Below, in pieces: positions 1-7,074 of a stretch of 12,607 nt of DNA. Source of the DNA: JBDLSO01 sp039799445 (lineage in GTDB: Bacteria; Patescibacteriota; Minisyncoccia; Phycocordibacterales; UBA5272); contig JBDLSO010000013.1 in the NCBI GenBank assembly GCA_039799445.1, positions 1 to 12,607 of the forward strand, in the 5' to 3' direction. Positions within the stretch are counted from its first letter, which is position 1. Every line of letters starts with the position of its first letter. Below the pieces are notes generated by a model, which was not told the origin of the DNA, made no database searches, and saw nothing but the letters and a program-made list of their open reading frames with translations. Both the position numbers and the translations under genes were made by a program.

Positions 1-1095
1 ATAGACAAACAAATCAAAGATCTCTCTGGTGGACAAATGGCTCGCTTGCTTCTCGCAGGTGCACTCATACAAAATCCAGATATATTGCTACTCGATGAGC
101 CGACAAATAACTTAGACAAAAAAGGAATTGAACATCTCACAAATTTCCTCATAGACTACAAAAAAACTGTACTTGTCATTTCCCACGACGCAGAGTTTCT
201 AAACGCATTTACCGATGGTATTTTTTATCTTGATATCTTTACTCAAAAACTAGACCAATACGTTGGCAATTACAAAAAAGCAGTCGAAGAAGTAAAACTC
301 AAAATCGAGAAAGACCGAGCCAAAAATGCTCAGATAAAAAAGGAGATACAAGAGAAAAAAGATAAGGTCAATTACTTTGCCCTCAAGGGAGGAAAAATGC
401 GTAAGCTTGCAAGTAAGCTCCGCGATGAAATAGAAGAAAGTGAAGACGATATGGTCGATATGCGTAAAGAAGACAAGACCATACGAAATTTTATTATTCC
501 AGCGCAAGAAAATGTTGTCGGGGCTGTTGCTGTTATCGACAGTATAGAGATAATGAAAGAAGGCAAACGTGTCAGCAGACCTGTGAACCTGACTCTCAAA
601 AAGAAAAGTCGAATACTCCTTTCTGGACCAAATGGTATTGGGAAGTCTACACTACTCGAACGACTCGCCAAAGGCACAGAAGCAGGCTGCAAGATAAGTG
701 AAGGTATTGTGGTGAGTTATTACAGGCAAGACTTCACCCACCTAGACTTCGACGAGACTCCTTATCAACATCTTTCAAAAATATTTAAGCGTCTCGATGA
801 GCACAAAGTACGCTCTGTAGCGTCTTCATTCCTCATTACGAGCGATATCATCAATACACCGATTGGACGCCTCTCCGAGGGTCAGAAGGCACTTGTAGCC
901 TATGCCCGAGTAGTGTTAGAGCAGCCAGGACTACTCATCATGGACGAGCCTACGAACCATATCAACTTCCGCCACCTCCCTGTCATCGCCAAGGCATTGC
1001 ATGAGTATCAAGGTGCGCTGATACTCATCTCCCACGTTCATGAATTTGTAAAACAAATCAAAGTAGATGAAGAGATAAAATTGGAGAAGATATAA
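1..1095 (+). CDS. ABC-F family ATPase, 3' part (5' end outside window)
   Basis: The reading frame is open from base 1, so the gene starts upstream; 364 codons are visible. It opens in the first ATP-binding cassette with signature LSGGQ (fragment residues 8-12) and Walker B ILLLDEPTNNLD, followed by the switch ISHD. A charged, Lys/Glu-rich coiled-coil linker follows (about residues 85-160), as in ABC-F proteins. The second cassette has Walker A GPNGIGKST (about 209-217), signature LSEGQ, Walker B LLIMDEPTNH and ISHV. No membrane segments are present, so this is a soluble ABC-F protein, a family that binds the ribosomal E site and acts in translation or antibiotic protection (family knowledge). 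The second cassette is less canonical: LSEGQ for LSGGQ, NHIN for NHLD, ISHV for ISHD. The subfamily (EttA, Uup or resistance type) cannot be assigned without the N-terminus. It ends in TAA inside a terminator hairpin. Confidence 0.95.
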   Translation: MDKQIKDLSGGQMARLLLAGALIQNPDILLLDEPTNNLDKKGIEHLTNFLIDYKKTVLVISHDAEFLNAFTDGIFYLDIFTQKLDQYVGNYKKAVEEVKLKIEKDRAKNAQIKKEIQEKKDKVNYFALKGGKMRKLASKLRDEIEESEDDMVDMRKEDKTIRNFIIPAQENVVGAVAVIDSIEIMKEGKRVSRPVNLTLKKKSRILLSGPNGIGKSTLLERLAKGTEAGCKISEGIVVSYYRQDFTHLDFDETPYQHLSKIFKRLDEHKVRSVASSFLITSDIINTPIGRLSEGQKALVAYARVVLEQPGLLIMDEPTNHINFRHLPVIAKALHEYQGALILISHVHEFVKQIKVDEEIKLEKI

Positions 1096-1134
1096 AATAA
1101 TACCGACGTTGCAAACGTCGGTATTATTTTATAT
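1090..1134 (+). terminator. Terminator hairpin after the ABC-F gene
   Basis: A perfect 21-bp stem (1090-1110 with 1114-1134) closes on the three-base loop GCA. The core ACCGACGTT/AACGTCGGT is flanked by A-rich and T-rich arms, so either strand would give a hairpin followed by a U-rich stretch. The ABC-F stop codon lies in the left arm. The promoter of the next gene overlaps the right arm. Confidence 0.85.
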
Positions 1135-1137
1135 ACT
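1109..1137 (+). promoter_or_regulatory. Predicted promoter of the CHC2 gene
   Basis: TTGCAA (1109-1114) is spaced 17 bases from TATACT (1132-1137), a plausible -35/-10 pair. The -35 spans the loop of the upstream terminator, so promoter and terminator share bases. The predicted start of transcription falls near 1144, right at the GGGAGGA Shine-Dalgarno. Confidence 0.45.
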
Positions 1138-1143
1138 CCAATT

Positions 1144-1150
1144 GGGAGGA
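1144..1150 (+). promoter_or_regulatory. Shine-Dalgarno of the CHC2 gene
   Basis: GGGAGGA lies 7 bases before the ATG at 1158. It is the only strong ribosome-binding site in front of any gene in the window; the other genes have none, or only weak A-rich matches. Confidence 0.8.
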
Positions 1151-1157
1151 CAAACTA

Positions 1158-1610
1158 ATGTCTCAAAAAACCGCAAAACTTCGTAGTCCTGCGAGTGAGA
1201 GAAAATATCCGTCAGGGTATTTATCTGAGTTAAAGAGTCGTGTCGCATTCTTTGATGTAGTCAAACGAATCGCCAAGCTTGAGCAAGCACGCGGTGAATC
1301 AAAAACGTGGAAAGCAAGGTGCTTATTCCATAATGAGGCAACACCCTCAATGTGTTTCAACTATAATTCTGTTGGAATAACGAGGGTGCATTGTTTCGGG
1401 TGTGGAGTGCATTACAATGATCCAATTACTTTTCTAGCTGATGTGCTCCTTCAACAAGCACACAACAAATATCCGGACAGATTTCCAGAGAGAACGTATG
1501 GATATAGATTCCCATACTGGCAATCTCAAGCAATATTGTACTTGGCCAAAATGTATAAATTCTGGCCGAATCAATACAAAAGAAAAAACAAATTAGGGAG
1601 GCTAGCATAA
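1158..1610 (+). CDS. Standalone CHC2-type zinc-ribbon protein (DnaG N-terminal-like)
   Basis: 150 residues. Residues about 20-98 match the zinc-binding domain of bacterial primase: an ESYLSELKSRV-like helix region reading GYLSELKSRVAFFDVV, then C55-x2-H58 in ARCLFHNEATPS, and C79-x2-C82 in HCFGCG followed by DPITFL. All four metal ligands are present. A full DnaG has about 600 residues with TOPRIM and helicase-binding domains; this protein ends soon after the zinc ribbon in a basic, aromatic tail (about 105-150) that I do not recognise. DNA binding is likely; primer synthesis alone is not, because no TOPRIM domain is present. Similar short CHC2 proteins occur in plasmids, phages and integrated elements, so it may be acquired or accessory. 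It has its own promoter, Shine-Dalgarno and terminator, so it is a single-gene unit. Stop TAA is followed directly by an in-frame TGA. Confidence 0.85.
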   Translation: MSQKTAKLRSPASERKYPSGYLSELKSRVAFFDVVKRIAKLEQARGESKTWKARCLFHNEATPSMCFNYNSVGITRVHCFGCGVHYNDPITFLADVLLQQAHNKYPDRFPERTYGYRFPYWQSQAILYLAKMYKFWPNQYKRKNKLGRLA

Positions 1611-1631
1611 TGATGCCAGCCTCCCATTTTT
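1596..1631 (+). terminator. Terminator hairpin overlapping the CHC2 stop codon
   Basis: GGGAGGCT (1596-1603) pairs with AGCCTCCC (1618-1625). After one A-C mismatch, GCAT pairs with ATGC around the loop AATG. ATTTTT follows at 1626-1631. The gene's last codons and TAA lie in the left arm and loop. Confidence 0.75.
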
Positions 1632-1777
1632 ACCTCAACAGTGCTAGGCTATCCCTAATCCTGTATTTTCTATCTGATTAGCCGTTTTTTAGAGCTGAGG
1701 ATTTATGGCTCGTACTAGAACGGTTAGTCCGGGAAGACCCATGTCTTTAACTTGCCCTACTCCAGATTTTGTAACTA

Positions 1778-1797
1778 TATCATATATTAATATGATA
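1778..1797. repeat. Inverted repeat, 8-bp arms
   Basis: TATCATAT and ATATGATA face each other around ATTA. The symmetry is that of an operator-like site or a chance AT palindrome. It lies about 100 bases upstream of the DoxX start. Confidence 0.4.
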
Positions 1798-1811
1798 CTA
1801 CAACTACCCAG

Positions 1812-1843
1812 ACTCCAAGTATTCAAATATTTTATTTTGGAGT
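1812..1843. repeat. Inverted repeat, 7-bp arms
   Basis: ACTCCAA (1812-1818) and TTGGAGT (1837-1843) enclose an 18-base AT-rich loop. No T-run follows on either strand, so a terminator role is unlikely. Confidence 0.35.
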
Positions 1844-1882
1844 ATACTATACACAGACTGCTCCCCTATTTATTATTAAATG

Positions 1883-1890
1883 TATATAAC
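1883..1890 (+). promoter_or_regulatory. Possible -10 element of the DoxX gene
   Basis: TATATAAC sits 3-5 bases before the ATG at 1894 and is preceded by TG-like context. No clear -35 is seen. If used, the transcript would start at or within the first codons, implying leaderless translation. The evidence is weaker than for the uvrD-like, CorA-like and dnaB promoters. Confidence 0.3.
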
Positions 1891-1893
1891 ATT

Positions 1894-2334
1894 ATGAAAA
1901 ATTGTCTTGTGTGCAAAAATGAAGATTGTGCGTGTTACAAAGATCTTGGAATACTACTCATCAGACTTGTACTTGGTGCAGTGTTTATCTATCATGGCTG
2001 GGCAAAGGTTGGTAATATAGACGGTACACTTGCATTCTTTACTCAAATTGGACTAGGAAATCTCACACTGGTATACCTCGCAGCCTATGGAGAACTGATT
2101 GGCGGTATACTTCTTGTGCTTGGACTTTGGACTAGATATGTGACTCCAGTACTTGTAATTATCATGGCGGTTGCTATACAAACCGTACACCTGAAAGCTG
2201 GATTCAATATCATGCAAGGTGGCTACGAATATGCACTTACATTGCTTGTCGTATCAGCTGGACTTGGTATGATAGGAGCAGGTAAATACAGCGTTGACGC
2301 AAACATGGGTAAAAAAATCTCAGGCAAGAAATAG
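1894..2334 (+). CDS. DoxX-like integral membrane protein
   Basis: 146 residues starting MKNCLVCKNEDCACYKDLG. The body has the DoxX pattern: LLIRLVLGAVFIYHGWAKV as first helix, then three more hydrophobic helices with the conserved GELIGGILLVLGLWTR stretch. The family is found in redox and detoxification settings, but most members have no proven function. An N-terminal C-x2-C-x4-C-x-C cluster (C4, C7, C12, C14) sits just before the first helix and could bind a metal. I chose ATG 1894 over the longer frame from 1705 because the family signal begins here and a -10-like element abuts this ATG; no Shine-Dalgarno is present. Stop TAG. It converges on the helicase-nuclease gene. Confidence 0.85.
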   Translation: MKNCLVCKNEDCACYKDLGILLIRLVLGAVFIYHGWAKVGNIDGTLAFFTQIGLGNLTLVYLAAYGELIGGILLVLGLWTRYVTPVLVIIMAVAIQTVHLKAGFNIMQGGYEYALTLLVVSAGLGMIGAGKYSVDANMGKKISGKK

Positions 2335-2343
2335 ATATATCAA

Positions 2344-2385
2344 AATCAAAAATAAAAGCCCCAAATGGGGCTTTTATTTTTGATT
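2344..2385. terminator. Bidirectional terminator between the DoxX and helicase genes
   Basis: A perfect 19-bp stem (2344-2362 with 2367-2385) closes on AAAT. The GC core AGCCCC/GGGGCT is flanked by A-rich and T-rich arms, so each strand ends its hairpin in a U-rich stretch. It sits between convergent genes ending at 2334 (+) and 2398 (-). Confidence 0.9.
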
Positions 2386-2397
2386 CTTGTCTGAAAT

Positions 2398-5300
2398 CTA
2401 TATTTTCCCTGCTATCAAGTCTTTTTCAAATGCTATAATTCCCTCTACATTTTGCTCATACTGACTAATATCTGGAAAATCTAGATTAACAATTTTGGTA
2501 TATACTGCAATAAGTAGTTTCTTGAAATCGTCTATTTCTTCATATGTCAATTCACTAAAGTCTATACTCGTCTCCTGTATTGTATCACTATCGATAAATG
2601 AAAGAGTTCCTTCTATTATATTTTTATTTCTATATTCTCTACTTTCTTCGAGTAATATCTTGTACATCAAAAGCTGTTGTTTATAATTATGTTTCTTAAT
2701 ATTTTCATAGTCATCATTTTTACTTTTTTTGTATTCAAAATCAGTGAACGAATTACCTGACTTGATATCTATCACTTGAATTCCGTTCTCTCCCTCATAT
2801 ATTCTGTCTATTTTACCAGTAAGTAATACTCCGCCCAGAGTTACTCCTTGGTGTTTGAAATCGACTTCTGTTTTACACTTTTCTGCCTCTACTCGAATTC
2901 TCTCTTTTTGCGATTCGTAAAAATGTGTTAATTTCTCACATCCTTTTTTTAGCAAATTACTTTCATCGCTTTCAAGCAATCTGCTTTTACGTATCTCATT
3001 CTCGAATACTGCTATTGTTTCAGACAAGCTCGGCAAGCTTCCATTTTTCTTGGTGAGAACATATAACATTTCTACTGCTCTATGCATAGCAGAACCGTAT
3101 ACAGAGCTTGATGATTTGCTTTGTGGAAAGCGTAGTAGATTTTGCTCCAAAAATAGTTTTGGACCACCTTTGGTTACGTTGAGAAAATTACTCAGATGTG
3201 TCGGTGAGAGCATATAATTTTCTAATACTTTTTTGAGTAGTGCTTCTTCACTTCGGGCAAAGGGTGGTATAGAGTATACAGAGAGTCCATTTATAAGACT
3301 ATCATTTTGTATTACTGCTTCTGCTTGTACTAATGCTCCTTCGGCTTGTGAATCAGCGATAAATGACACCACAGGACTCGAATGTGACAAATATATAGTA
3401 TGTTTGGCACGTGTAAGAGCTACAAAGAATAAACGTAGAAAATCGTCATAGGTATCGGCTTTTCTATCATATGGCATATTTTTTGGCAGCAGTAATTTAT
3501 TACTTTTCTTACTTTTTGTCCATCTACTATTCTCAGCTCCGATTACAAATACATATTCAAACTCGAGCCCTTTGGCTTTGTGTGCTGTCATTATATTGAT
3601 AGCGGCAGTGTTCCCCGCAAACGCAGTTTTGTTGAGTAATGCGATGTTGTATTCTTTGTGTAGTGAGACAAATTGTGACAAATCCTGCACCAATAATTTC
3701 TCTCCTTTTTTGTACTCACGCAGTGCATATATGAACACTCGCAAAGATGAGAGAAAATGTACATAACTAGCAATATCCCCGTGCAATACCTCTTCTCCAA
3801 AATACACTTGTTTATATTTTGAAACAAAAGTACTCTTGAGCTTTGGTATTGAATCATGGTAGTACTCATCTTCGTTCTCATTTGATGCTAGTACTATTTC
3901 TCTGCTACCGATGATCAGGTCTAGTATTATTTCAAGCGGTGTTGTTTTTGCAAGTATTCCAAGCTCTATAAAATACTGTGCTAGTTCTCGTATATATACT
4001 ATATCTGACTCTAGCATTATACTCAGCCACTCTCTCCTCTCTGTATATGCTTTGTTTGAAATCTGCCAAATCGCTATTCTCTCTATTCCTAGAAATTCAA
4101 ATGAAAGTATTTTTGAAAGTAATTCGTCATTTGAGGCAATATCTTTGTTGCCTACTGTTTCGAGAAATGCACATATAGTAATCAGTTCCTCAATATGTTT
4201 TTGATCAAAGACGCTTTCTTTGCGTTCGTAGTTGTATGGCACACCAGCAAAGTCAAGATACGGCAACAGTTCTTGCAGTTCACTGTGATTGCGCGATATA
4301 ACTGCAATCTCTTCGGGAGTAACTCCAGTCTCTATTGTCTTTCGTATTGTATCTGCGACAAAAAGCAGTTCTTGTTCTTTTGCACCAAATGAATTGACAT
4401 ATATTTCTCCTTCTTTGAGTTCTGTATTTTGAGCAAGTAACTCTTTTACAAAGGTTTTGTCTTTTGTTGCTAGTCTATCTGTTCCTTGTGCTATGACCTT
4501 TTGAGCAAAGTCGAGTACTTTTTGTGTAGAACGATAATTGTTCGTCAGTACTATCACCTGCACATCTGTATACATTTTTCTGAAATTAAATATATTTGAA
4601 AGCTCTGCACCTTGAAATTTGTATATAGATTGATCATCATCCCCCACTACAAATACATTGGCTCTACCTTCTAAAACTTCATTACTAGTGATACTGGTTA
4701 TAAGCCCCAATTGAGCATTATTTGTATCTTGAAATTCATCAACGAGAATATATTGATAGGTTTCTTCTATCTCTGCACGTAGTTCATTGTTTGTATGCAG
4801 TCTATCTCTCACATACAATATCATATCGTTAAAATCAAAATAGCCCTGTTTCCACAATGCCTCTTGATATTGGAGATATATATCAGCAACAGCAAGAAGT
4901 TTCTGTGTATACTTTTCTTCTTTGAATATGAAATCTCCATTTTCATCTTTGGCGAGCAGACTTGATTTTATTTTACCTAACTCTTTTTGCTCTCGCAGTG
5001 TTTCAATTGAGTCTGCATAGAGAGAACCTAGCTCGGTCTTTGACTCTGATAGTTTTGTTATAAGTGGCAGTATACTATCTGCTGTTACTCTTGCTGGCAA
5101 GTTAGCTTGAAGTATCGGTGTTATAATTTCGAGCTCCTTTGTATTTGTATGTATTTTATTTTTGAGTTCTTGTGGCGAAAGTCCTGCTTCTTTACAGTTT
5201 TTGATTCGCTCCTGAGTATCTCCAAAGTATGCATACCCCCGCTCTTCGTGATAGCCATATAGTGGGTGACCATATGGTAGTTTTGAAAAGATATTGCTCA

Positions 5301-5685
5301 ATATTTCATTTTGTTTGAGGTCGGAAATCGGTTCAAAGTGATGTGCATCAAAGAAATGTTCTGGGTATTTTGAAATAATATTGGTACAAAATGAGTGAAA
5401 AGTAAATATAGGTACTAGGTGTGCTTCTTTGCCCATTATTTTGAGCAAGCGTTCGCGCATATTATTGCACGCTGACTCAGTAAATGTCAGTGCCAAAATG
5501 TGTTCTGGCCGAGCTTGCCCTATTTTGATTATGTTTGCAATTCGAAGAGCGAGTAGCTCTGTCTTTCCACTTCCAGGTCCCGCAACCACAAGCACTGGCC
5601 CCTCTATAGTATCCACAGCGAGCTTTTGTAGTGGGTTCAGTGCATTGTAACGTTTGGTAAATAATTGGTCATTTATCTGATTCAT
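2398..5685 (-). CDS. UvrD-like superfamily 1 helicase fused to a PD-(D/E)XK nuclease domain
   Basis: 1095 residues. SF1A helicase motifs appear in order: Q motif NPLQKLAV (17-24), Walker A GPGSGKT (36-42), Ia LTFTESACNNMRERL (about 66-80), Walker B VDEFQDTN (315-322), III VVGDDDQSIYKFQGAE (346-361), IV LTNNYRS (380-386), V INIMTAHKAKGLEF (696-709), VI RLFFVALTRAK (751-761). The C-terminal part carries a RecB/AddA-type nuclease: YGSAMHRA (H868), GKIDRI (D960), VIDIKSG (D973, K975) and KQQLLMY (Q1004, Y1008), all expected catalytic positions. It should unwind DNA with ATP and cut it, in double-strand-break processing or recombination. No AddB-like Fe-S cysteine set is seen. The gene follows TerC by 23 bp and has its own extended -10 ending 6 bases before the ATG. 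Stop TAG. Confidence 0.93.
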   Translation of the reverse strand: MNQINDQLFTKRYNALNPLQKLAVDTIEGPVLVVAGPGSGKTELLALRIANIIKIGQARPEHILALTFTESACNNMRERLLKIMGKEAHLVPIFTFHSFCTNIISKYPEHFFDAHHFEPISDLKQNEILSNIFSKLPYGHPLYGYHEERGYAYFGDTQERIKNCKEAGLSPQELKNKIHTNTKELEIITPILQANLPARVTADSILPLITKLSESKTELGSLYADSIETLREQKELGKIKSSLLAKDENGDFIFKEEKYTQKLLAVADIYLQYQEALWKQGYFDFNDMILYVRDRLHTNNELRAEIEETYQYILVDEFQDTNNAQLGLITSITSNEVLEGRANVFVVGDDDQSIYKFQGAELSNIFNFRKMYTDVQVIVLTNNYRSTQKVLDFAQKVIAQGTDRLATKDKTFVKELLAQNTELKEGEIYVNSFGAKEQELLFVADTIRKTIETGVTPEEIAVISRNHSELQELLPYLDFAGVPYNYERKESVFDQKHIEELITICAFLETVGNKDIASNDELLSKILSFEFLGIERIAIWQISNKAYTERREWLSIMLESDIVYIRELAQYFIELGILAKTTPLEIILDLIIGSREIVLASNENEDEYYHDSIPKLKSTFVSKYKQVYFGEEVLHGDIASYVHFLSSLRVFIYALREYKKGEKLLVQDLSQFVSLHKEYNIALLNKTAFAGNTAAINIMTAHKAKGLEFEYVFVIGAENSRWTKSKKSNKLLLPKNMPYDRKADTYDDFLRLFFVALTRAKHTIYLSHSSPVVSFIADSQAEGALVQAEAVIQNDSLINGLSVYSIPPFARSEEALLKKVLENYMLSPTHLSNFLNVTKGGPKLFLEQNLLRFPQSKSSSSVYGSAMHRAVEMLYVLTKKNGSLPSLSETIAVFENEIRKSRLLESDESNLLKKGCEKLTHFYESQKERIRVEAEKCKTEVDFKHQGVTLGGVLLTGKIDRIYEGENGIQVIDIKSGNSFTDFEYKKSKNDDYENIKKHNYKQQLLMYKILLEESREYRNKNIIEGTLSFIDSDTIQETSIDFSELTYEEIDDFKKLLIAVYTKIVNLDFPDISQYEQNVEGIIAFEKDLIAGKI

Positions 5686-5691
5686 ATATAC

Positions 5692-5700
5692 AGTATAACA
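5692..5700 (-). promoter_or_regulatory. Extended -10 promoter of the helicase-nuclease gene
   Basis: Read on the minus strand, TG-T-TATACT is followed by exactly six bases and then the ATG at 5685. This predicts transcription starting at the A of ATG. No good -35 is seen, as is common for TGN-extended promoters. It lies in the 23-bp gap after TerC, giving the helicase independent expression. Confidence 0.6.
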
Positions 5701-5708
5701 CTAGTTGG

Positions 5709-6461
5709 CTAACTATTTTTCTTGAAAACAGATACGAAGACTTTGGTAACAACGCGAGCAATATCGAGTGGAATACCTAATATGATTGCAGCTTTTCTGA
5801 GTATCGGTTTCGCAAAATGTCTCACTTTTGGTTTGGTCTCATATATCATAGTGAAAAGTAGTACACCAAGTATACATGCAAATTTTTGAAATTCTGAAAT
5901 ATGTATATGCGTGTATATTTCTACAAGTAAGAAAACACCAATCAATCCGACAATAACATAGGCTGCCGAACTCAATCCCTTATACTTGTGTATCAAGCGT
6001 GAAATAATCGGAGTAGCAAAAAGCATAGTAATTACCCCCACACCAACTCCAAATAGTACAATCCAAATATTACTTGAGAAACTCACAGCAGAAATAACAT
6101 TGTCCAAACTAAATACAATATCAGCAAGGGCTATTTGAAATATCACCCTACCGTAACTTGTGTGTTGTTTTATAATTCTTCCACTCTCATCAACTTCTTT
6201 ACCAAGATGATCGATAGCGAGATACAACAAATACAGACCACCAAGTACTTTTATCCATTCATTTTGAATAATAAAGGCGACCAAGAAAAGAGCTATAACA
6301 CGGAATACTGCACCAAGTAGTATACCGATACGCAGAGCCCGTTTTCTTTTTTGTTCTGGAAGATTCTCTGCGATTGTAGCATTAACAAGTGCATTATCAA
6401 CAGAGAGTAATACTTCAATAATAATAAGTGAGATGACGGTGGAGAAAATAGTAGCTAACAT
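5709..6461 (-). CDS. TerC-family integral membrane protein
   Basis: 250 residues, mostly hydrophobic, with about seven to eight membrane helices. It carries the paired acidic signature of the family: EVLLSVDN (E16, D22, N23) in the first helix and DIVFSLDN (D114, D120, N121) in a middle helix, which are the likely metal-coordinating residues. TerC proteins are linked to tellurite resistance and, in better-studied members, to Mn2+ export; the substrate here is inference. The tail beyond about residue 210 is amphipathic and basic. Its ATG overlaps the stop of the upstream exonuclease (ATGTTAG, 7 shared bases), so translation is probably coupled. There is no Shine-Dalgarno. Stop TAG. Confidence 0.9.
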   Translation of the reverse strand: MLATIFSTVISLIIIEVLLSVDNALVNATIAENLPEQKRKRALRIGILLGAVFRVIALFLVAFIIQNEWIKVLGGLYLLYLAIDHLGKEVDESGRIIKQHTSYGRVIFQIALADIVFSLDNVISAVSFSSNIWIVLFGVGVGVITMLFATPIISRLIHKYKGLSSAAYVIVGLIGVFLLVEIYTHIHISEFQKFACILGVLLFTMIYETKPKVRHFAKPILRKAAIILGIPLDIARVVTKVFVSVFKKNS

Positions 6462-7069
6462 AAGTATGTTTGTATATGGTCAGGTATAGGATACTCAGCG
6501 AATTCTGATAATAGATTTTTTTTATACACCATACGATTGAATGCTTCGGCACTGACACTTGCCCCTGTGAGTGCATTGTGCGGATGAGGCTCTTTTGGCA
6601 AGCCGACATAGAGTAATATCTCATCTAAATTAAGTACTGATGTGTGGGTTTTCTCACCACGTACTGGTATAGTGCGCCCAGCTTTTAAGTACTCTACATA
6701 AGCAGTGGTATGTAAATCTATAACACGGTGACTAAATGCGAATTCTATTCCTTCTCTCTTAAATGCTTTATTTAGAAAGACTCTATCAAATGCAACATTT
6801 TGTCCGAGCATTGTATAATTGGTTGATTCTTTGACCCAGTCTACAAAACTCTCCAATAATATCTTTTGGCTATTTTTGCTTTGATCAAGACATTGCTCTT
6901 TTGTAAATCCATTTACTCCGAGGGCAGCTGGGTCTAATTCTGCACCTTCAAACACTCTGCATTCACCATAAAAAGTTCTACTCGGATTACTCATGTCGAC
7001 AGCACCGATAGAGATAATCGCGTGTAATTCCGTATCAAGCCCAGTCATTTCACAATCTATTGCAAGCAT
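6455..7069 (-). CDS. DEDDh-type 3'-5' exonuclease-like protein, last catalytic Asp replaced
   Basis: 204 residues with an RNase T / oligoribonuclease / DnaQ-like fold. Exo I is AIDCEMTGLD (D5, E7), Exo II is GQNVAFDRVFL (D95), an internal VIDL holds D118, and Exo III is PHPHNALTGASVSAEAF. In the DEDDh family the catalytic His is followed five residues later by Asp (HxAlxDa). Here H164 is present but position 169 is Gly, so the final metal-binding Asp is missing. Activity may be reduced or lost unless another acid takes over. An active member would trim DNA or RNA 3' ends. It lies 5 bp after the upstream small membrane-anchored gene and overlaps TerC by 7 bp, so it is a middle gene of an operon. 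Stop TAG. Confidence 0.85.
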   Translation of the reverse strand: MLAIDCEMTGLDTELHAIISIGAVDMSNPSRTFYGECRVFEGAELDPAALGVNGFTKEQCLDQSKNSQKILLESFVDWVKESTNYTMLGQNVAFDRVFLNKAFKREGIEFAFSHRVIDLHTTAYVEYLKAGRTIPVRGEKTHTSVLNLDEILLYVGLPKEPHPHNALTGASVSAEAFNRMVYKKNLLSEFAEYPIPDHIQTYLC

Positions 7070-7074
7070 ATGTA

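Larger units (their letters stand above)
1632..1893. other. Intergenic stretch without a convincing gene
   Basis: About 260 bases between the CHC2 terminator and the DoxX start. Neither strand carries a recognisable protein. A frame open from ATG 1705 runs into doxX, but its first 63 residues match nothing I know and are not hydrophobic like the rest. The stretch holds two inverted repeats (1778-1797 and 1812-1843), a GGCTA/TAGCC pair before a T-run at 1684-1689, and AT-rich promoter-like sequence near its end. A small RNA or decayed remnant is possible but unsupported. Confidence 0.5.

Noticed and set aside
1610..1681. 23-residue frame overlapping the CHC2 stop (TAATG) behind a GGGAGG
   Set aside because: The bases form a hairpin plus T-run that explains them as a terminator, and the peptide has no recognisable feature. 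Kept only as a low-interest finding.
1702..1800. Minus-strand open frame ending near 1690 (reads GLPGLTVLVRAINPQL)
   Set aside because: It has no good upstream ATG before a stop, no family I recognise and no promoter or ribosome site. Possibly a remnant, but not supportable as a gene.
1705..1893. N-terminal extension of the DoxX frame beginning at ATG 1705
   Set aside because: The 63 extra residues resemble no known domain and the family signal starts at 1894, where a -10-like element abuts the ATG. The extension looks like a chance open frame.
2495..4392. Several plus-strand frames of 60-100 codons across this interval
   Set aside because: They lie antisense within the helicase-nuclease gene, whose motifs run in order across the whole span; they have no family features of their own.
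2398..5685. Helicase-nuclease read as Cas4/Cas3-type or as a dedicated phage-defence protein
   Set aside because: Motif order matches UvrD/AddA-type repair proteins with a RecB-like nuclease, and no defence partners are adjacent.
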